Origin: Streptacidiphilus jiangxiensis
Lineage (GTDB): Bacteria > Actinomycetota > Actinomycetes > Streptomycetales > Streptomycetaceae
Length of the DNA: 64,000 bases
Direction of reading: 5' to 3'
NCBI RefSeq assembly: GCF_900109465.1
Contig: NZ_FOAZ01000027.1
Span: forward strand, 1 to 64,000
Shown here one piece after another: positions 54,640-63,698 of the stretch (positions are counted from its first letter, which is position 1; the number at the start of each line of letters is the position of its first letter). A program made the translations under genes and the position numbers. The notes beneath the pieces are model-generated. The model was not told where the DNA came from and made no database searches. It saw nothing but the letters and a program-made list of their open reading frames with translations.

Positions 54640-56106
54640 CTACGGCGCTCCGGCCCCCGCGGCAATCCCGGTGGGGCGGGAGACGGACAACTCCACGGCC
54701 GCCCCGTGCCCGAGGGCGGTCCCGGCGGCGGGGGACTGGGTGCAGACCGTGCGCGGCGCGGCCTTGGTCCCCGCGCAGGAGCCCACGGCCAGGTGGCCGA
54801 GGTGCAACCCGAGGGCCTGCAGCTCGCGCCGCGCGTGGGAGAGGCTCTGGCCGGTCAGATCCGGCAGCACGTGGGTCGTGCCGGCGGCGGCCGGGGTGCT
54901 GCCCGCGTCGAGGGCGAGCCAGCCGCCCACCGAGACCACCGCCGCGACCGCGACCGTCACCGCGACGGCCTTCCCGCGGCCCCGACGCGGCCGCTCCCGC
55001 CGCCGTGAACCCGCCTCGACCGGCGCCTGGGTCACCTGCGGGGCCACCGCCGTGGGGCGCCCCGGCGCCGTGACCGTGAACGGACCCGACGGCGCGAAGG
55101 TCTCCCCGCTGCTGCCGTCGCGGTCGTCGTCGCCGCCCGCCCGTCCGGGCATCGGCACCGGCAGGTCCGCGACGGTGACGGCGTGGCCCAGGGGCATCGT
55201 CGGGGCGGAGCCGCTCGCCTCCGTGGCGGCCACGGCGCGCACGGCCGCGGCCATGGCAGCGGCGTCGGGGTAGCGGGCGGCGGGGTCGCGCGCCAGGGCC
55301 CGCAGCACCAGCGCGTCGACGTCCGGTGTCAGCGAGGGCGCCAGCAGCGACGGCGGCTCGGGGTCCTCGCGCAGGCGGCGCATGACGGTGTTCAGCGGGG
55401 TGTCGGCCGTCAGCGGCGGAACGCCCGTCAGGAGTTCGTGCAGCAGACAGCCGACGGCGTACAGGTCGCTGCGCGCGTCGGCCGACTCGCCGCGGGCCTG
55501 CTCGGGGGAGAGGTAGTCCGCGGTGCCGATGACCATGCCGACCGCCGTCAGCGCCTGCTCGGCCGCGGCCGAGCCGTGACCCGGACCGTTGCCCGGACGG
55601 TGACCCAGGCTGCGCGCGATACCGAAGTCCATCAGCTTGACCGTCGCGGCGGCGTCCTCGACGACCATCACGTTGGCCGGCTTGACGTCCCGGTGGACCA
55701 TGCCGGCCCGGTGCGCATGGTCGAGGGCCTCGAGGACCTCGGCGACAGCGCGCAGCGCCTGACGCGGCGGCAGCGGGCCGGTCTCGGCCAGCAGCTGCGC
55801 CAGAGTCCGGCCCGGCAGGTACTCCATCACCAGGTACGGCAGGTCGAGGTGGGGGCCCGCGCCCTCGCCGGAGTCGAAGACGGCGACGATCCCGGGGTGG
55901 TTCAGGGACGCTGCGGCGCGCGCCTCGCGGCCGAAGCGCACGCGCTGGATCGGGTCGGCGGCCAGCTCGGGGCGCAGCACCTTGACCGCGACGGTGCGGT
56001 CCAGGCGCAGGTCGCGGGCGCGGTAGACCTCGGCCATGCCGCCGCTGCCGAGCAGTTCGCACAGCAGGTAGCGGTCGCCGAGGGCGGGGGGCTGCAGGGT
56101 GTCCAC
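54640..56106 (-). CDS. Ser/Thr protein kinase with one PASTA domain
   Basis: 488 residues. Kinase domain (about 10-270): [23 protein letters not shown] (Lys), [20 protein letters not shown] (DFG). A juxtamembrane Pro/Thr linker, a membrane helix ([21 protein letters not shown], ~385-405) and one extracellular PASTA domain ([23 protein letters not shown]...[19 protein letters not shown]). Such kinases sense cell-wall fragments and phosphorylate targets like GarA FHA proteins. The GTG 56106 start is near a long hairpin. One PASTA only is fewer than PknB (four). Confidence 0.93.
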   Translation of the reverse strand: MDTLQPPALGDRYLLCELLGSGGMAEVYRARDLRLDRTVAVKVLRPELAADPIQRVRFGREARAAASLNHPGIVAVFDSGEGAGPHLDLPYLVMEYLPGRTLAQLLAETGPLPPRQALRAVAEVLEALDHAHRAGMVHRDVKPANVMVVEDAAATVKLMDFGIARSLGHRPGNGPGHGSAAAEQALTAVGMVIGTADYLSPEQARGESADARSDLYAVGCLLHELLTGVPPLTADTPLNTVMRRLREDPEPPSLLAPSLTPDVDALVLRALARDPAARYPDAAAMAAAVRAVAATEASGSAPTMPLGHAVTVADLPVPMPGRAGGDDDRDGSSGETFAPSGPFTVTAPGRPTAVAPQVTQAPVEAGSRRRERPRRGRGKAVAVTVAVAAVVSVGGWLALDAGSTPAAAGTTHVLPDLTGQSLSHARRELQALGLHLGHLAVGSCAGTKAAPRTVCTQSPAAGTALGHGAAVELSVSRPTGIAAGAGAP

Positions 56107-56115
56107 GGCATGATG

Positions 56116-56167
56116 CTGGCCGGGTTCTTTGTGGGAATCATGTGAGACCCACGAAGAACCCGGCCAG
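56116..56167. terminator. Long hairpin between sugar permease and kinase
   Basis: ctggccgggttctttgtggg (56116-56135) pairs with cccacgaagaacccggccag (56148-56167) over 20 bases with one G-U, loop 12. It lies 26 bases after the permease stop and 10 bases before the kinase start (both leftward). It should end the sugar operon's transcript. Confidence 0.85.
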
Positions 56168-56192
56168 TGCCCGCCAGTGCCCGGTTCGGCCG

Positions 56193-57572
56193 TCAGGCGC
56201 GTCCGGAGGACTTCTGGGTGCGGCGCGACAGCGAGTCGACGACGACTGCTGCGAGCAGGACGGCACCGGTGATCATGTACTGGATGTCGAGGGTCAGACC
56301 CAGCATGAACAGTCCGGCGTTGATCGACTCGATGACCAGGATGCCGAGCAGGGCCGACCAGACCCGGCCGCGACCACCGAACAGCGAGGTGCCACCGATG
56401 ACCGCGGCGGCGATGGCCATCATCAGGTTGTTCGGGTCGGCACCCGCCTGGCCGGCCGCGTTGGTGGTGGCCGCGATGGCGAGGCCGCCCAGCGCGGCGA
56501 AGGTGCCGGAGATGGCGTAGACCGAGATCCGGACCATCGGCACGCTGATACCCGCGCGACGGCTGGCCTCGATGTTGCCGCCGACCGCGAAGATCTTGCG
56601 GCCGTAGGTGGTGCGGCGCAGCACGAAGTCGCAGATCACCAGCAGGGCCAGGAAGATGACCACGTTGTTCGGGACGCCACTGGCCTGGTTGAGCACGTAG
56701 GCGACCAGGAACGCCCCGATGGCCAGGACGGCCGTGCGGGCCAGCAGCTCGACGGTGGGCCGGTAGGGGACCCCGGCCGCCTTGCGCCGACGCTGCTGGG
56801 TGAAGATCCCGGCCGCGAAGCCGACCACCGCGATGATGGCCAGCAGGTAGGCGCCGATGATCTGGCCGCCCAGGAAGTACGAGTTCCCCGAGAACAGGGC
56901 GTTGAGGCCCTTGTTCTCCAGGTTGATCGTGCCGGTCGAGCCGAGCAGCCAGAGCATGAAGCCCTGCCAGCCCAGGAAGCCGGCCAGGGTGACCACGAAC
57001 GCGGGCACACCGATCTTGGCGAAGATCGTGCCCTGCAGGGCCCCGATGGCGGCGCCGGTCAGCAGGGTGATGATCACCGCGAGCCAGGCGTTCCAGTGGT
57101 GTTCGACGGACAGCACCGCGTAGATGGCCGCCGCCAGGCCGCTGACCGAGCCGACTGACAGGTCGATCTCGCCGAGCAGCAGCACGAAGACCAGACCGAC
57201 GGCGAGCATGCCGAGGCCGACCATGTAGTAGGCGATGAACTCGGCGTTGGCGGCCGTGAAGTACTGGCTGTTCTGCAGGCTGAAGATCAGCCAGATGATG
57301 ACCAGGCCGATGACGACCGGCAGCGAGCCGAGCTCACCGCCGCGGACCTTCCGCTTGAACTCGTCCAGGTAGCCGCGGAAGCCCTCCTGGCGCACCAGCA
57401 GGCGCGGGTCGACCGGCGGAGCGACGGCGGCCGCCGGCGTCGGGTCGATGCCGTGCGGCGGCTCCAGCGGGTTGAAGCCGCTGATGTCCTGGCCTGGCAC
57501 CCCGCCGGCGCCCTGGCCCGAGTATCGGCCGGGGTCCGACGGGTCGGAGGGGGGAGTGGGGGGAGTGCTCAC
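56193..57572 (-). CDS. Sugar ABC transporter permease (XylH-like)
   Basis: 459 residues. A ~75-residue Pro/Gly-rich cytoplasmic N-terminus is followed by ten or so membrane helices of the BPD_transp_2 type (GEIDLSVGSVSGLAAAIYAVL, GVPAFVVTLAGFLGWQGFML, VGGNIEASRRAGISVP, IGGTSLFGGRGRVWSALLGI). The family imports xylose, ribose, galactose or similar. GTG 57572 overlaps the ATPase stop (GTGA), so expression is coupled. A long hairpin follows. Confidence 0.9.
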   Translation of the reverse strand: MSTPPTPPSDPSDPGRYSGQGAGGVPGQDISGFNPLEPPHGIDPTPAAAVAPPVDPRLLVRQEGFRGYLDEFKRKVRGGELGSLPVVIGLVIIWLIFSLQNSQYFTAANAEFIAYYMVGLGMLAVGLVFVLLLGEIDLSVGSVSGLAAAIYAVLSVEHHWNAWLAVIITLLTGAAIGALQGTIFAKIGVPAFVVTLAGFLGWQGFMLWLLGSTGTINLENKGLNALFSGNSYFLGGQIIGAYLLAIIAVVGFAAGIFTQQRRRKAAGVPYRPTVELLARTAVLAIGAFLVAYVLNQASGVPNNVVIFLALLVICDFVLRRTTYGRKIFAVGGNIEASRRAGISVPMVRISVYAISGTFAALGGLAIAATTNAAGQAGADPNNLMMAIAAAVIGGTSLFGGRGRVWSALLGILVIESINAGLFMLGLTLDIQYMITGAVLLAAVVVDSLSRRTQKSSGRA

Positions 57573-58390
57573 GCCTCTCCTTCCGGACGCTGTGCACCGC
57601 GCGCCGCGCGCCGGGTCACCGCGTTGTCGGTGGCACCGGTGATGGCGGCGATGATCGTCTCCTGCGTGGTCTGCTGCACCGGGAAGGTGCCGTTGTTCCG
57701 GCCGAGCCGCAGTACCGCCACGGTGTCCGCCACCGCGCGCACGTCCACCATGTTGTGGCTGATCAGGATGACGCCGAGGTCCCGCCCTCGCAGGCGCTCG
57801 ACCAGGTCGAGCACCTGCGCGGTCTGCTCCACGCCGAGGGCGGCCGTCGGCTCGTCCAGGATGACGACCTTGGGGTTGCCGATCAGCGAACGGGCGATCG
57901 CCACGACCTGCCGCTGGCCACCGGAGAGGCTGGCCACCGGGATCCGCACGCTCGGGATGCGGATGGAGAGGGTGTCCAGGAGCTCCTGGGCCTGCTTCTC
58001 CATCCCGACCTCGTCCAGCGTCCCGTTCTTCGTCAGCTCGCGGCCGAGGAAGAGGTTGGCGACGACGTCGAGGTTGTCGGCGAGCGCCAGGTCCTGGTAG
58101 ACGGTGGCGACGCCGAGGTGCTGGGAGTCCTGCGGCCGGTGGATGCTCACCGGCCGCCCATCCCACTCGATCTGCCCCTCGTCGATGGGGTGCACGCCGG
58201 CGATGGCCTTGACCACGGTGGACTTGCCGGCGCCGTTGTCGCCGACGAGTGCCACCACCTCGCCCTTGTGCACCTCCAACTCGACGTCGGTCAGGGCCTG
58301 CACGGCGCCGAAGCGCTTGGAGATGCCGCGCAGGGCCAGGACCGGCTCGCCGTCGAGCCGGGCGTAGGAGCTGCCGACAGGGCTGCTCAC
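57569..58390 (-). CDS. Sugar ABC transporter ATP-binding protein (single domain, XylG-like)
   Basis: 273 residues. Walker A GDNGAGKSTVVK, Q-loop VYQDLALADNLDVVANLFLGRE, signature LSGGQRQVVAIARSL, Walker B KVVILDEPTAAL and H-loop ISHNMVDV. Many sugar importers of this type have a double ATPase; here there is a single domain, as in the streptomycete xylose-type systems. GTG 58390 overlaps the binding-protein stop. The open frame runs upstream but has no coding support there. Confidence 0.92.
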   Translation of the reverse strand: MSSPVGSSYARLDGEPVLALRGISKRFGAVQALTDVELEVHKGEVVALVGDNGAGKSTVVKAIAGVHPIDEGQIEWDGRPVSIHRPQDSQHLGVATVYQDLALADNLDVVANLFLGRELTKNGTLDEVGMEKQAQELLDTLSIRIPSVRIPVASLSGGQRQVVAIARSLIGNPKVVILDEPTAALGVEQTAQVLDLVERLRGRDLGVILISHNMVDVRAVADTVAVLRLGRNNGTFPVQQTTQETIIAAITGATDNAVTRRAARGAQRPEGEA

Positions 58391-59520
58391 GACAGGCCGG
58401 CGGTCTTGCAGGCGGCGGCGAAGTCGGGGGTGCAGATCTGGGCGACGGTGTAGAGGCCGTCGGCGACGACGGTCTGCTTGATGTTGCTCACGTTGACCAG
58501 GACCGGGGTCAGCAGGTCCGACGAGACGGTGTTGCCGGAGCCGTTGGTCTTGGTCGAGTTCACGATCGAGGTGATGGGCGCCCCGGTGAGCAGGCTCACG
58601 GCAAGCTGGGCGGCGGCGTCGGCCTCGGGCTTGTAGGCCTTGTAGATGGTGAACGACTGGGTGCCGGCCACGATCCGCTGGACAGCGTCGAGCTGGGCGT
58701 CCTGGCCGGTCAGCGGCAGCTTGCTCAGGCCCGCGTTCTTCATCGAGGTGGCGATACCGGCGGCCATGCCGTCGTTGGCGGAGTAGAAGCCCGAGATGTT
58801 CGACGCCCCGAGCTGGTTGATCGCGGCCGTCGCCTTCTGGGCGGCGACGTCCGGCTTCCACAGACCCGAGGCGTCGTAGGCGATGTCGACGTGGCCCTTG
58901 ACCGCGTTCTGGAAGCCGGACTTGAAGTCGGCGGCGTTCGGGTCGGCCGAGTCGCCGTCGATCTCGACGATCTTCGCGGACGGCGTGGCCTTGGAGCCCA
59001 GGACGGCCAGTAGACCGGTGCCCTGGAGGTGGCCGACCTTGACGTTGTCGAACGACACGTAGGCGTCGACCGGGCCCTGGGCGAGGCGGTCGTAGGCGAC
59101 GACCTTGATGCCCTTGGCCTTGGCGGCCTCGACGGAGGACTTGATCTGCGCCGAGTCCTGGGCGTCGACCACGAGCACCTTGACGCCCGAGTTGATCATC
59201 GTGGTGGCCTGCTGCGCCTGGGTCTGCGGGCTGCCGCCGGCGTTGGCGTACTTGACCTCGACGTTGGGCGCGAGCGCCTTGACCTCGGCCTCGAAGTACG
59301 GCTTGTCGAACTGCTCGTAGCGGGTGGTGGTGTTCTCCGGCAGCAGCAGGCCGATGCTTCCGGTCGCGTTGGCCGCCGCCGCCGAACCCCCGGCTCCCGA
59401 GGCTGCAGGGGAGGAGGAAGAGGAGGAGGAGCTCCCTGCCTTCCCGCACGCCGCCGCGGCCAGAACCAACGAGACGACGGCGGTGGCGGTGGCGACGCGA
59501 TTGAGAGGGTGCTTGATCAC
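58387..59520 (-). CDS. Sugar ABC transporter substrate-binding lipoprotein (XylF-like)
   Basis: 377 residues. Lipoprotein signal (VVSLVLAAAACGKAG, lipobox AAAC) and Peripla_BP_4 fold: GLLLPENTTTRYEQFDKPYF, DAQDSAQIKSSVEAAKAKGIKV, YVSFDNVKVGHLQGTGLLAVL, YSANDGMAAGIATSMKNAGL and TGQDAQLDAVQRIVAGTQ. It binds a pentose or hexose outside the membrane. Start GTG 59520 has aggaagg. First gene of the operon; direct repeats lie upstream. Confidence 0.92.
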   Translation of the reverse strand: MIKHPLNRVATATAVVSLVLAAAACGKAGSSSSSSSSPAASGAGGSAAAANATGSIGLLLPENTTTRYEQFDKPYFEAEVKALAPNVEVKYANAGGSPQTQAQQATTMINSGVKVLVVDAQDSAQIKSSVEAAKAKGIKVVAYDRLAQGPVDAYVSFDNVKVGHLQGTGLLAVLGSKATPSAKIVEIDGDSADPNAADFKSGFQNAVKGHVDIAYDASGLWKPDVAAQKATAAINQLGASNISGFYSANDGMAAGIATSMKNAGLSKLPLTGQDAQLDAVQRIVAGTQSFTIYKAYKPEADAAAQLAVSLLTGAPITSIVNSTKTNGSGNTVSSDLLTPVLVNVSNIKQTVVADGLYTVAQICTPDFAAACKTAGLS

Positions 59521-59561
59521 GTGACGGCCTTCCTGGAAGGACTGCTGGAACCGCAGGCAGG

Positions 59562-59579
59562 TGTAAAGACTGTGAAAGA
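59562..59579 (-). promoter_or_regulatory. Operator candidate of the sugar ABC operon
   Basis: tgtaaaga (59562-59569) and tgtgaaaga (59571-59579) form a direct repeat (read on the minus strand: TCTTTCACA and TCTTTACA) 40-60 bases before the binding-protein start. AT-rich and unlike the flanks. ROK-type or LacI-type regulators are candidates, but no regulator gene is adjacent. Confidence 0.45.
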
Positions 59580-59671
59580 AGTCGCAATACGGTCTTCCGA
59601 TTCAAGTCCCGCCGCGCGCGAGGCGCCTCCGGACACACCTGAATACGCCCCGGGTTCCACCGAATGGAGTA

Positions 59672-59859
59672 GTTTGCCCCGTTCCGGGAGGAGCGGGGCA
59701 GCCTGGGGTCGGGTCGAGCACCCGCTGTGCGAGGGGCCGGAGCTGCTGGACCGGCTGCTGGACGCTCCCGGCCACGGGGTGATCCAGCTGTCCGCGGCTG
59801 CCGGGATCCACGTGGACTCGATGGCCGAGCGGTGGCCGGGGTGGACCGTGGAGTTCTGA
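59672..59859 (+). pseudogene. Possible C-terminal gene remnant
   Basis: The plus frame reads LPRSGRSGAAWGRVEHPLCE, GPELLDRLLDAPGHGVIQLS and AAAGIHVDSMAERWPGWTVE up to a stop at 59859. The sequence has good protein character and a natural end, but no proper start nearby (only TTG 59672) and no recognised family. It may be the tail of a lost gene. The rest of the 559-base region 59521-60079 holds the sugar operon promoter on the left and, on the right, the leader of the secreted protein. Confidence 0.35.
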
Positions 59860-60079
59860 CAGGACCGGTGGGAGGCGGTCGAGGTGGACCGGGCGCGCAG
59901 GGCCGCCGCGCGTCGAACCGCGTGATCGCGGGAGTATTTCGCTCACGTAACGTCATGCGCCGCAATATTTACGGCCGGAGACGGTCTGCGCCGTAGACAT
60001 GACAGGTGTCGGGCCGTTAGTTTCCCGGATGGCCACGTCGTGGTCGAAATCCAGGTGACTGACCCCCGAGGGGATCACT

Positions 60080-61027
60080 GTGCGCATACGCATGCCCGGA
60101 ACCGTCGCTCGCAGCCTCGTTGCCGTGTCCCTCGCCGCGCTCGGCGCGGCCGGATTCGCCGGCGGTGCGAACGCGGCGCCTGCCGCGCCGGTCGCCGCGC
60201 ACCACGGCGTGAAGCCCATCACCAAGGGAGCCGTGCACGTCGCCACCACCGCCGGCAGCCGGAACACCCTCACTGTGCGGTCCAACGGCACCCAGGGCGT
60301 CGTGTCGCCCACGCCGCAGGTCTACCTGGTGTTCTGGGGCTCGCAGTGGTCCAACGACCCGGCCGGTGTCGCACCCGACCTGCAGAACATGTTCAAGGGT
60401 CTCTACGGCAGCGCCGACACCTGGGGCACGATCCTCACCCAGTACTGCGAGGGCGTCGCCAGCGGCACCAGCAACTGCGGCACCAGTGGCACGCACATCA
60501 CCCACCCGGCGACCAGCCCGCTCGCCGGTGTCTGGTTCGACAACGCCGCCGCCGCGCCGTCCAGCGCGACCACCTCGCAGATCGCGGGCGAGGCCGCGAA
60601 CGCCGCCGCGCACTTCGGCAACACCACGCAGGCGCCGAACCTCAATGCGCAGTACGTCGTGGTCTCGCCGACCGGCACCCACCCGGACAACTTCCCGAGC
60701 TCCAACTTCTGTGCCTGGCACGACAAGACGTCGAGCAGCTACGGCACGCTCGCCTACACCAACCTGCCCTACGTGCCGGACCTGGGCGTGGACGCCTGCA
60801 CCACGCTGACCGACGGCCGCATGCTCTCCGGCATCGAGTCGACCGAGACGCACGAGTACGCCGAGACCGTCACCGACTTCTGGCCGAGCATCGGTTGGAA
60901 CGGCCGCAACGGCGAGATCGGCGACGAGTGCGAGAACATGGACGCCTTCGTGCCGCTGAGCACCGGCTCCTTCGACCTGCAGGGCCTGTGGTCCAACAAG
61001 GCCAACGCGTGCGTGACGAAGGGCTGA
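60080..61027 (+). CDS. Secreted putative peptidase with HEYAE motif
   Basis: 315 residues. Signal peptide (SLVAVSLAALGAAGFAGGANAAP, residues ~12-34). After a short propeptide-like region comes VYLVFWGSQWSNDP, and the C-terminal STETHEYAETVTDFWPSIGW followed by GEIGDECENM. His and Glu of HEYAE with the later GEIGD resemble secreted actinobacterial proteins thought to be metallopeptidases, though not the classical HExxH. Cysteines suggest disulfides. GTG 60080 has gagggga. A strong terminator follows. Confidence 0.7.
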   Translation: MRIRMPGTVARSLVAVSLAALGAAGFAGGANAAPAAPVAAHHGVKPITKGAVHVATTAGSRNTLTVRSNGTQGVVSPTPQVYLVFWGSQWSNDPAGVAPDLQNMFKGLYGSADTWGTILTQYCEGVASGTSNCGTSGTHITHPATSPLAGVWFDNAAAAPSSATTSQIAGEAANAAAHFGNTTQAPNLNAQYVVVSPTGTHPDNFPSSNFCAWHDKTSSSYGTLAYTNLPYVPDLGVDACTTLTDGRMLSGIESTETHEYAETVTDFWPSIGWNGRNGEIGDECENMDAFVPLSTGSFDLQGLWSNKANACVTKG

Positions 61028-61048
61028 CCCGCCCGAGCTGACCCCACT

Positions 61049-61080
61049 CCACCGTGGACGGCTCCGGCCGTCCACGGTGG
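61049..61080 (+). terminator. Terminator of the secreted peptidase-like gene
   Basis: ccaccgtggacgg (61049-61061) pairs exactly with ccgtccacggtgg (61068-61080), 6-base loop, 22 bases after the stop codon. Confidence 0.9.
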
Positions 61081-61204
61081 ACGTTCAGACATACCAGAGA
61101 GACTCTGGGCCATTCATCGTCTCGCTGCCGCTCCCTAACGTGGATCTCGTCGCCGGGCACCGCAACCGACAGCCCGGTGCGAACCGATTCGTGGGGTGAG
61201 AACC

Positions 61205-62128
61205 ATGCGCGCAGTGATCCAGCAGTCCTTCGGCGGTCCCGAGGTGCTCCAGGTCGTCGAGACCGAGCGGCCGACCCCGCGCTCCGGCGAGATCCTGGTG
61301 CGGGTGCACGCCAGTGCGATCAACCCGGTCGACCTCGCGGTCCGCTCGGGCGCCTTCCCACTGCTGGGCGAGCCGCCGTTCGGCGTCGGCTGGGACGTCT
61401 CCGGTGAGGTCGTCGCGGCCGGCCCGGGCGCGCGGTACGAGGTCGGCGAAGAGGTCTACGGCATGCCGTTCTTCCCCCGCGCGGCCACCGGCTACGCCGA
61501 GTACGTCGCCGGCCCCTCCCGGCACTTCGCGCTCAAGCCCGCCACCCTCGACCACGTCCACGCGGCGGCGCTGCCCCTGGCCGCGCTGACGGCGTGGCAG
61601 GGCCTGGTGGACCGTGCGGGCGTGGCTGCGGGCGACCGCGTCCTGATCCACCGTGCCGCGGGCGGTGTCGGCCACCTCGCGGTCCAGATCGCCAAGGCCC
61701 ACGGCGCGCACGTCATCGCCCTGGGCAGCGCCGAGCGGAGCGAGTTCCTGGCCTCGCTGGGTGCGGACGAGGTCATCGACTACCGCACCGTCGACTTCAC
61801 CGAGGCCGTCCGTGACGCCGACGTCGTGTTCGACTCCACGGCCCAGGGTGAGCGTTCGCTCGCCTCCCTTCGCCCCGGCGGGACGCTCGTCAGCATCCTC
61901 GAGCACGGCGACACCTCGCTGGCGGACCGGGTCCGCGCGGCGGGCTTCCGCTTCAAGGGCGTCTCGGTGGAGCCGGACTACGCGGCGCTGGAGGCGATCG
62001 CCTCCCTGGTCGACGCGGGCCGGGTCCGCCCCTTCGTCCAGCAGACCTTCCCCCTGGAGGACGCCCCGAAGGCCCACGAGCTGGTGGCCACGGGCCACGT
62101 CCAGGGCAAGATCGTCCTGACGGTGTGA
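61205..62128 (+). CDS. Zinc-independent quinone oxidoreductase (MDR superfamily)
   Basis: 307 residues. MRAVIQQSFGGPEVLQVVET is the standard start; INPVDLAVRSGAF and GWDVSGEVVAAG, then the NADPH site HRAAGGVGHLAVQIAKAHGA and VEPDYAALEAIASLVDAG, mark the quinone-oxidoreductase branch. No catalytic zinc cysteines. It reduces quinones or enals with NADPH. ATG 61205 follows ggggtgag; GTG 61196 is in frame. A degenerate palindromic repeat follows. Confidence 0.9.
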   Translation: MRAVIQQSFGGPEVLQVVETERPTPRSGEILVRVHASAINPVDLAVRSGAFPLLGEPPFGVGWDVSGEVVAAGPGARYEVGEEVYGMPFFPRAATGYAEYVAGPSRHFALKPATLDHVHAAALPLAALTAWQGLVDRAGVAAGDRVLIHRAAGGVGHLAVQIAKAHGAHVIALGSAERSEFLASLGADEVIDYRTVDFTEAVRDADVVFDSTAQGERSLASLRPGGTLVSILEHGDTSLADRVRAAGFRFKGVSVEPDYAALEAIASLVDAGRVRPFVQQTFPLEDAPKAHELVATGHVQGKIVLTV

Positions 62129-62136
62129 CCCTCCGG

Positions 62137-62272
62137 GGGGGCGCGAGGAACTGCGCGACGAGCCACCCAACCACGTGGCGCGCCGAACGAGCAGGGCCAT
62201 CGGTTCGTCGGTGGTTTCTCGCGCCCACGCGGCGGAGCCGCACAGGCAGAGCCTCGCGCCCCTGAGGGGCCT
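62137..62272. repeat. Palindromic intergenic element, copy G (degenerate)
   Basis: The left arm ggggcgcgaggaactgcgcg is intact; the right arm is interrupted (ggtttctcgcgcccacgcgg...cctcgcgcccctgagggg), with ~25 extra bases in it. It lies between co-directional genes, nine bases after a stop codon and just before the AraC gene's ribosome site. Confidence 0.7.
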
Positions 62273-62289
62273 GCAACGGAAGGTGGAGT

Positions 62290-63234
62290 ATGGACATCCT
62301 GACCGAGGCGCTCGCCTCCATGCGGACCGCGCGTCCCGCGTCCGTGCGGACGGACGGGCGCGCGCCGTGGGGGTTGCGGTTGCCGCCCGTGGCCGGCGCC
62401 GGGTTCCATGTCGTGCTGCACGGCACCTGCTGGCTGCTGCCCGCGGAGGACGGTGACGCGGCGTACCCGCCGATCGCCTTGGGGCCGGGGGACGTGGTGT
62501 TCCTGCGCGACGGCCGGGCGCACGTGCTCGCCGACGACCCGGCGACGCCGCCGACCACGCCCACCGCGGAGCAGGTCGAGGACAACCGGCCGATCGGTCG
62601 GGTCCGGCTGGGCGGCCAGGGCGCGGAGGCGAGCCTGCTCTGTGGGAACTACCACCTGGACCAGGTGCGGCCGCACCCGATGCTCGCGCACTTCCCCGAG
62701 ATGATCCACCTGCCCGCGCGGCCGGGGCGGCATCCGGAGTTGTCCGCCGCGGTGCAGCTGCTCTCCGCCGAGCTGGAGCGTCCGCGGATGGGCTCGGACG
62801 GGATCGTGCCCGCGCTGATCGACTCGCTGCTCCTCTACATCCTGCGCGCGTGGCTGGACGAACAGCCGCCGGCCGCGGCGCGCGGGTGGATCGCGGCCCT
62901 CACCGACCCGGGGGTGGCGCCGGTCCTCGCGGCGATGCACGCGGACCCGGGCGAGGGGTGGACCGTGCAGTCGCTGGCCTCGGTCGCGGGGCTCTCCCGG
63001 GCCGCGTTCGCGCGGCGCTTCACCACGCTGATCGGTGAGCCGCCGCTGGCATACCTGACCAGGTGGCGGATGACCCGCGCGGCCGCGCTGCTCCGGGAGG
63101 GCGATCTGCCGCTGAGCGCGGTCGCGGCCCGGACCGGGTACGGCAGCGAGTTCGCCTTCGGCAAGGCGTTCAAGCGCGAGTTCGGTCGGGCGCCGGGGGT
63201 GTACCGGCGGGAGCTGTTGACGGCAAACAACTAA
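62290..63234 (+). CDS. AraC-family regulator with cupin_6 domain
   Basis: 314 residues. The N-terminal cupin_6 sensor (about 10-190: GFHVVLHGTCWLLPAEDGDA, IALGPGDVVFLRDGRAHVL, LDQVRPHPMLAHFPEMIHLP) and a C-terminal double helix-turn-helix (about 205-310: WTVQSLASVAGLSRAAFARRF, LSAVAARTGYGSEFAFGKAFKREFG). Such regulators often control an oxidoreductase next to them; the quinone oxidoreductase upstream or the SRPBCC gene downstream is the likely target. ATG 62290 has cggaaggtgg. Confidence 0.88.
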   Translation: MDILTEALASMRTARPASVRTDGRAPWGLRLPPVAGAGFHVVLHGTCWLLPAEDGDAAYPPIALGPGDVVFLRDGRAHVLADDPATPPTTPTAEQVEDNRPIGRVRLGGQGAEASLLCGNYHLDQVRPHPMLAHFPEMIHLPARPGRHPELSAAVQLLSAELERPRMGSDGIVPALIDSLLLYILRAWLDEQPPAAARGWIAALTDPGVAPVLAAMHADPGEGWTVQSLASVAGLSRAAFARRFTTLIGEPPLAYLTRWRMTRAAALLREGDLPLSAVAARTGYGSEFAFGKAFKREFGRAPGVYRRELLTANN

Positions 63235-63251
63235 GCGCGCATACTAAATGC

Positions 63252-63698
63252 ATGATGACTCTGGGAAGCGCCACGAGGATCTCCACCGCCGCACCCGCCG
63301 CCTTCTTCGCCTGCTGGGGCGACATGGCCGGCTGGCCCGAGTGGAACGCCGACACCGAGTGGGTCCGACTGGACGGGCCGTTCGCGGCCGGCAGCACGGG
63401 AGTGCTGAAGCCCAAGGGCGGGCCGAAGACCAAGTTCGTCATCACCGAGCTGACCGACACGGTCTTCACCGACGTCTCGCTGCTGATGGGGGCACGGCTG
63501 ACGTTCCACCACACGGTCGCGCCGACCGCCGAGGGCGGCACCGAGGTGGCCGTCACCGTCACCCTGGCCGGACCGCTCGCCCGGTTGTGGAACGTGATCC
63601 TCGGCAAGGGCATCGCCGCGTCGCTGGGCCGGGACCTCGCCGCGCTGGTCCGCACCGCGGAGGGTGAGCGGGGCGCCGAGGGTGCGGTGGCCGCGTGA
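63252..63698 (+). CDS. SRPBCC (polyketide-cyclase-like) protein
   Basis: 148 residues: MMTLGSATRISTAAPAAFFA, WGDMAGWPEWNADTEWVRLD, LKPKGGPKTKFVITELTDT and HHTVAPTAEGGTEVAVTVTL. One START-like SRPBCC domain with a hydrophobic pocket. ATG 63252 is 17 bases after the AraC stop. The stop overlaps the MarR start (GTGA), suggesting that the MarR regulator and this protein act together. Confidence 0.84.
   Translation: MMTLGSATRISTAAPAAFFACWGDMAGWPEWNADTEWVRLDGPFAAGSTGVLKPKGGPKTKFVITELTDTVFTDVSLLMGARLTFHHTVAPTAEGGTEVAVTVTLAGPLARLWNVILGKGIAASLGRDLAALVRTAEGERGAEGAVAA

Noticed and set aside
53174-56062. 962-codon minus-strand frame over the secreted protein, VOC and kinase genes
   Set aside because: It crosses three real genes in other frames and is Arg/Gly-rich with no recognisable motifs.
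58391-59965. N-terminal extension of the sugar ABC ATPase frame to 798 residues
   Set aside because: The extension lies antisense-frame over the binding-protein gene; the ATPase starts at GTG 58390 with a stop-start overlap.
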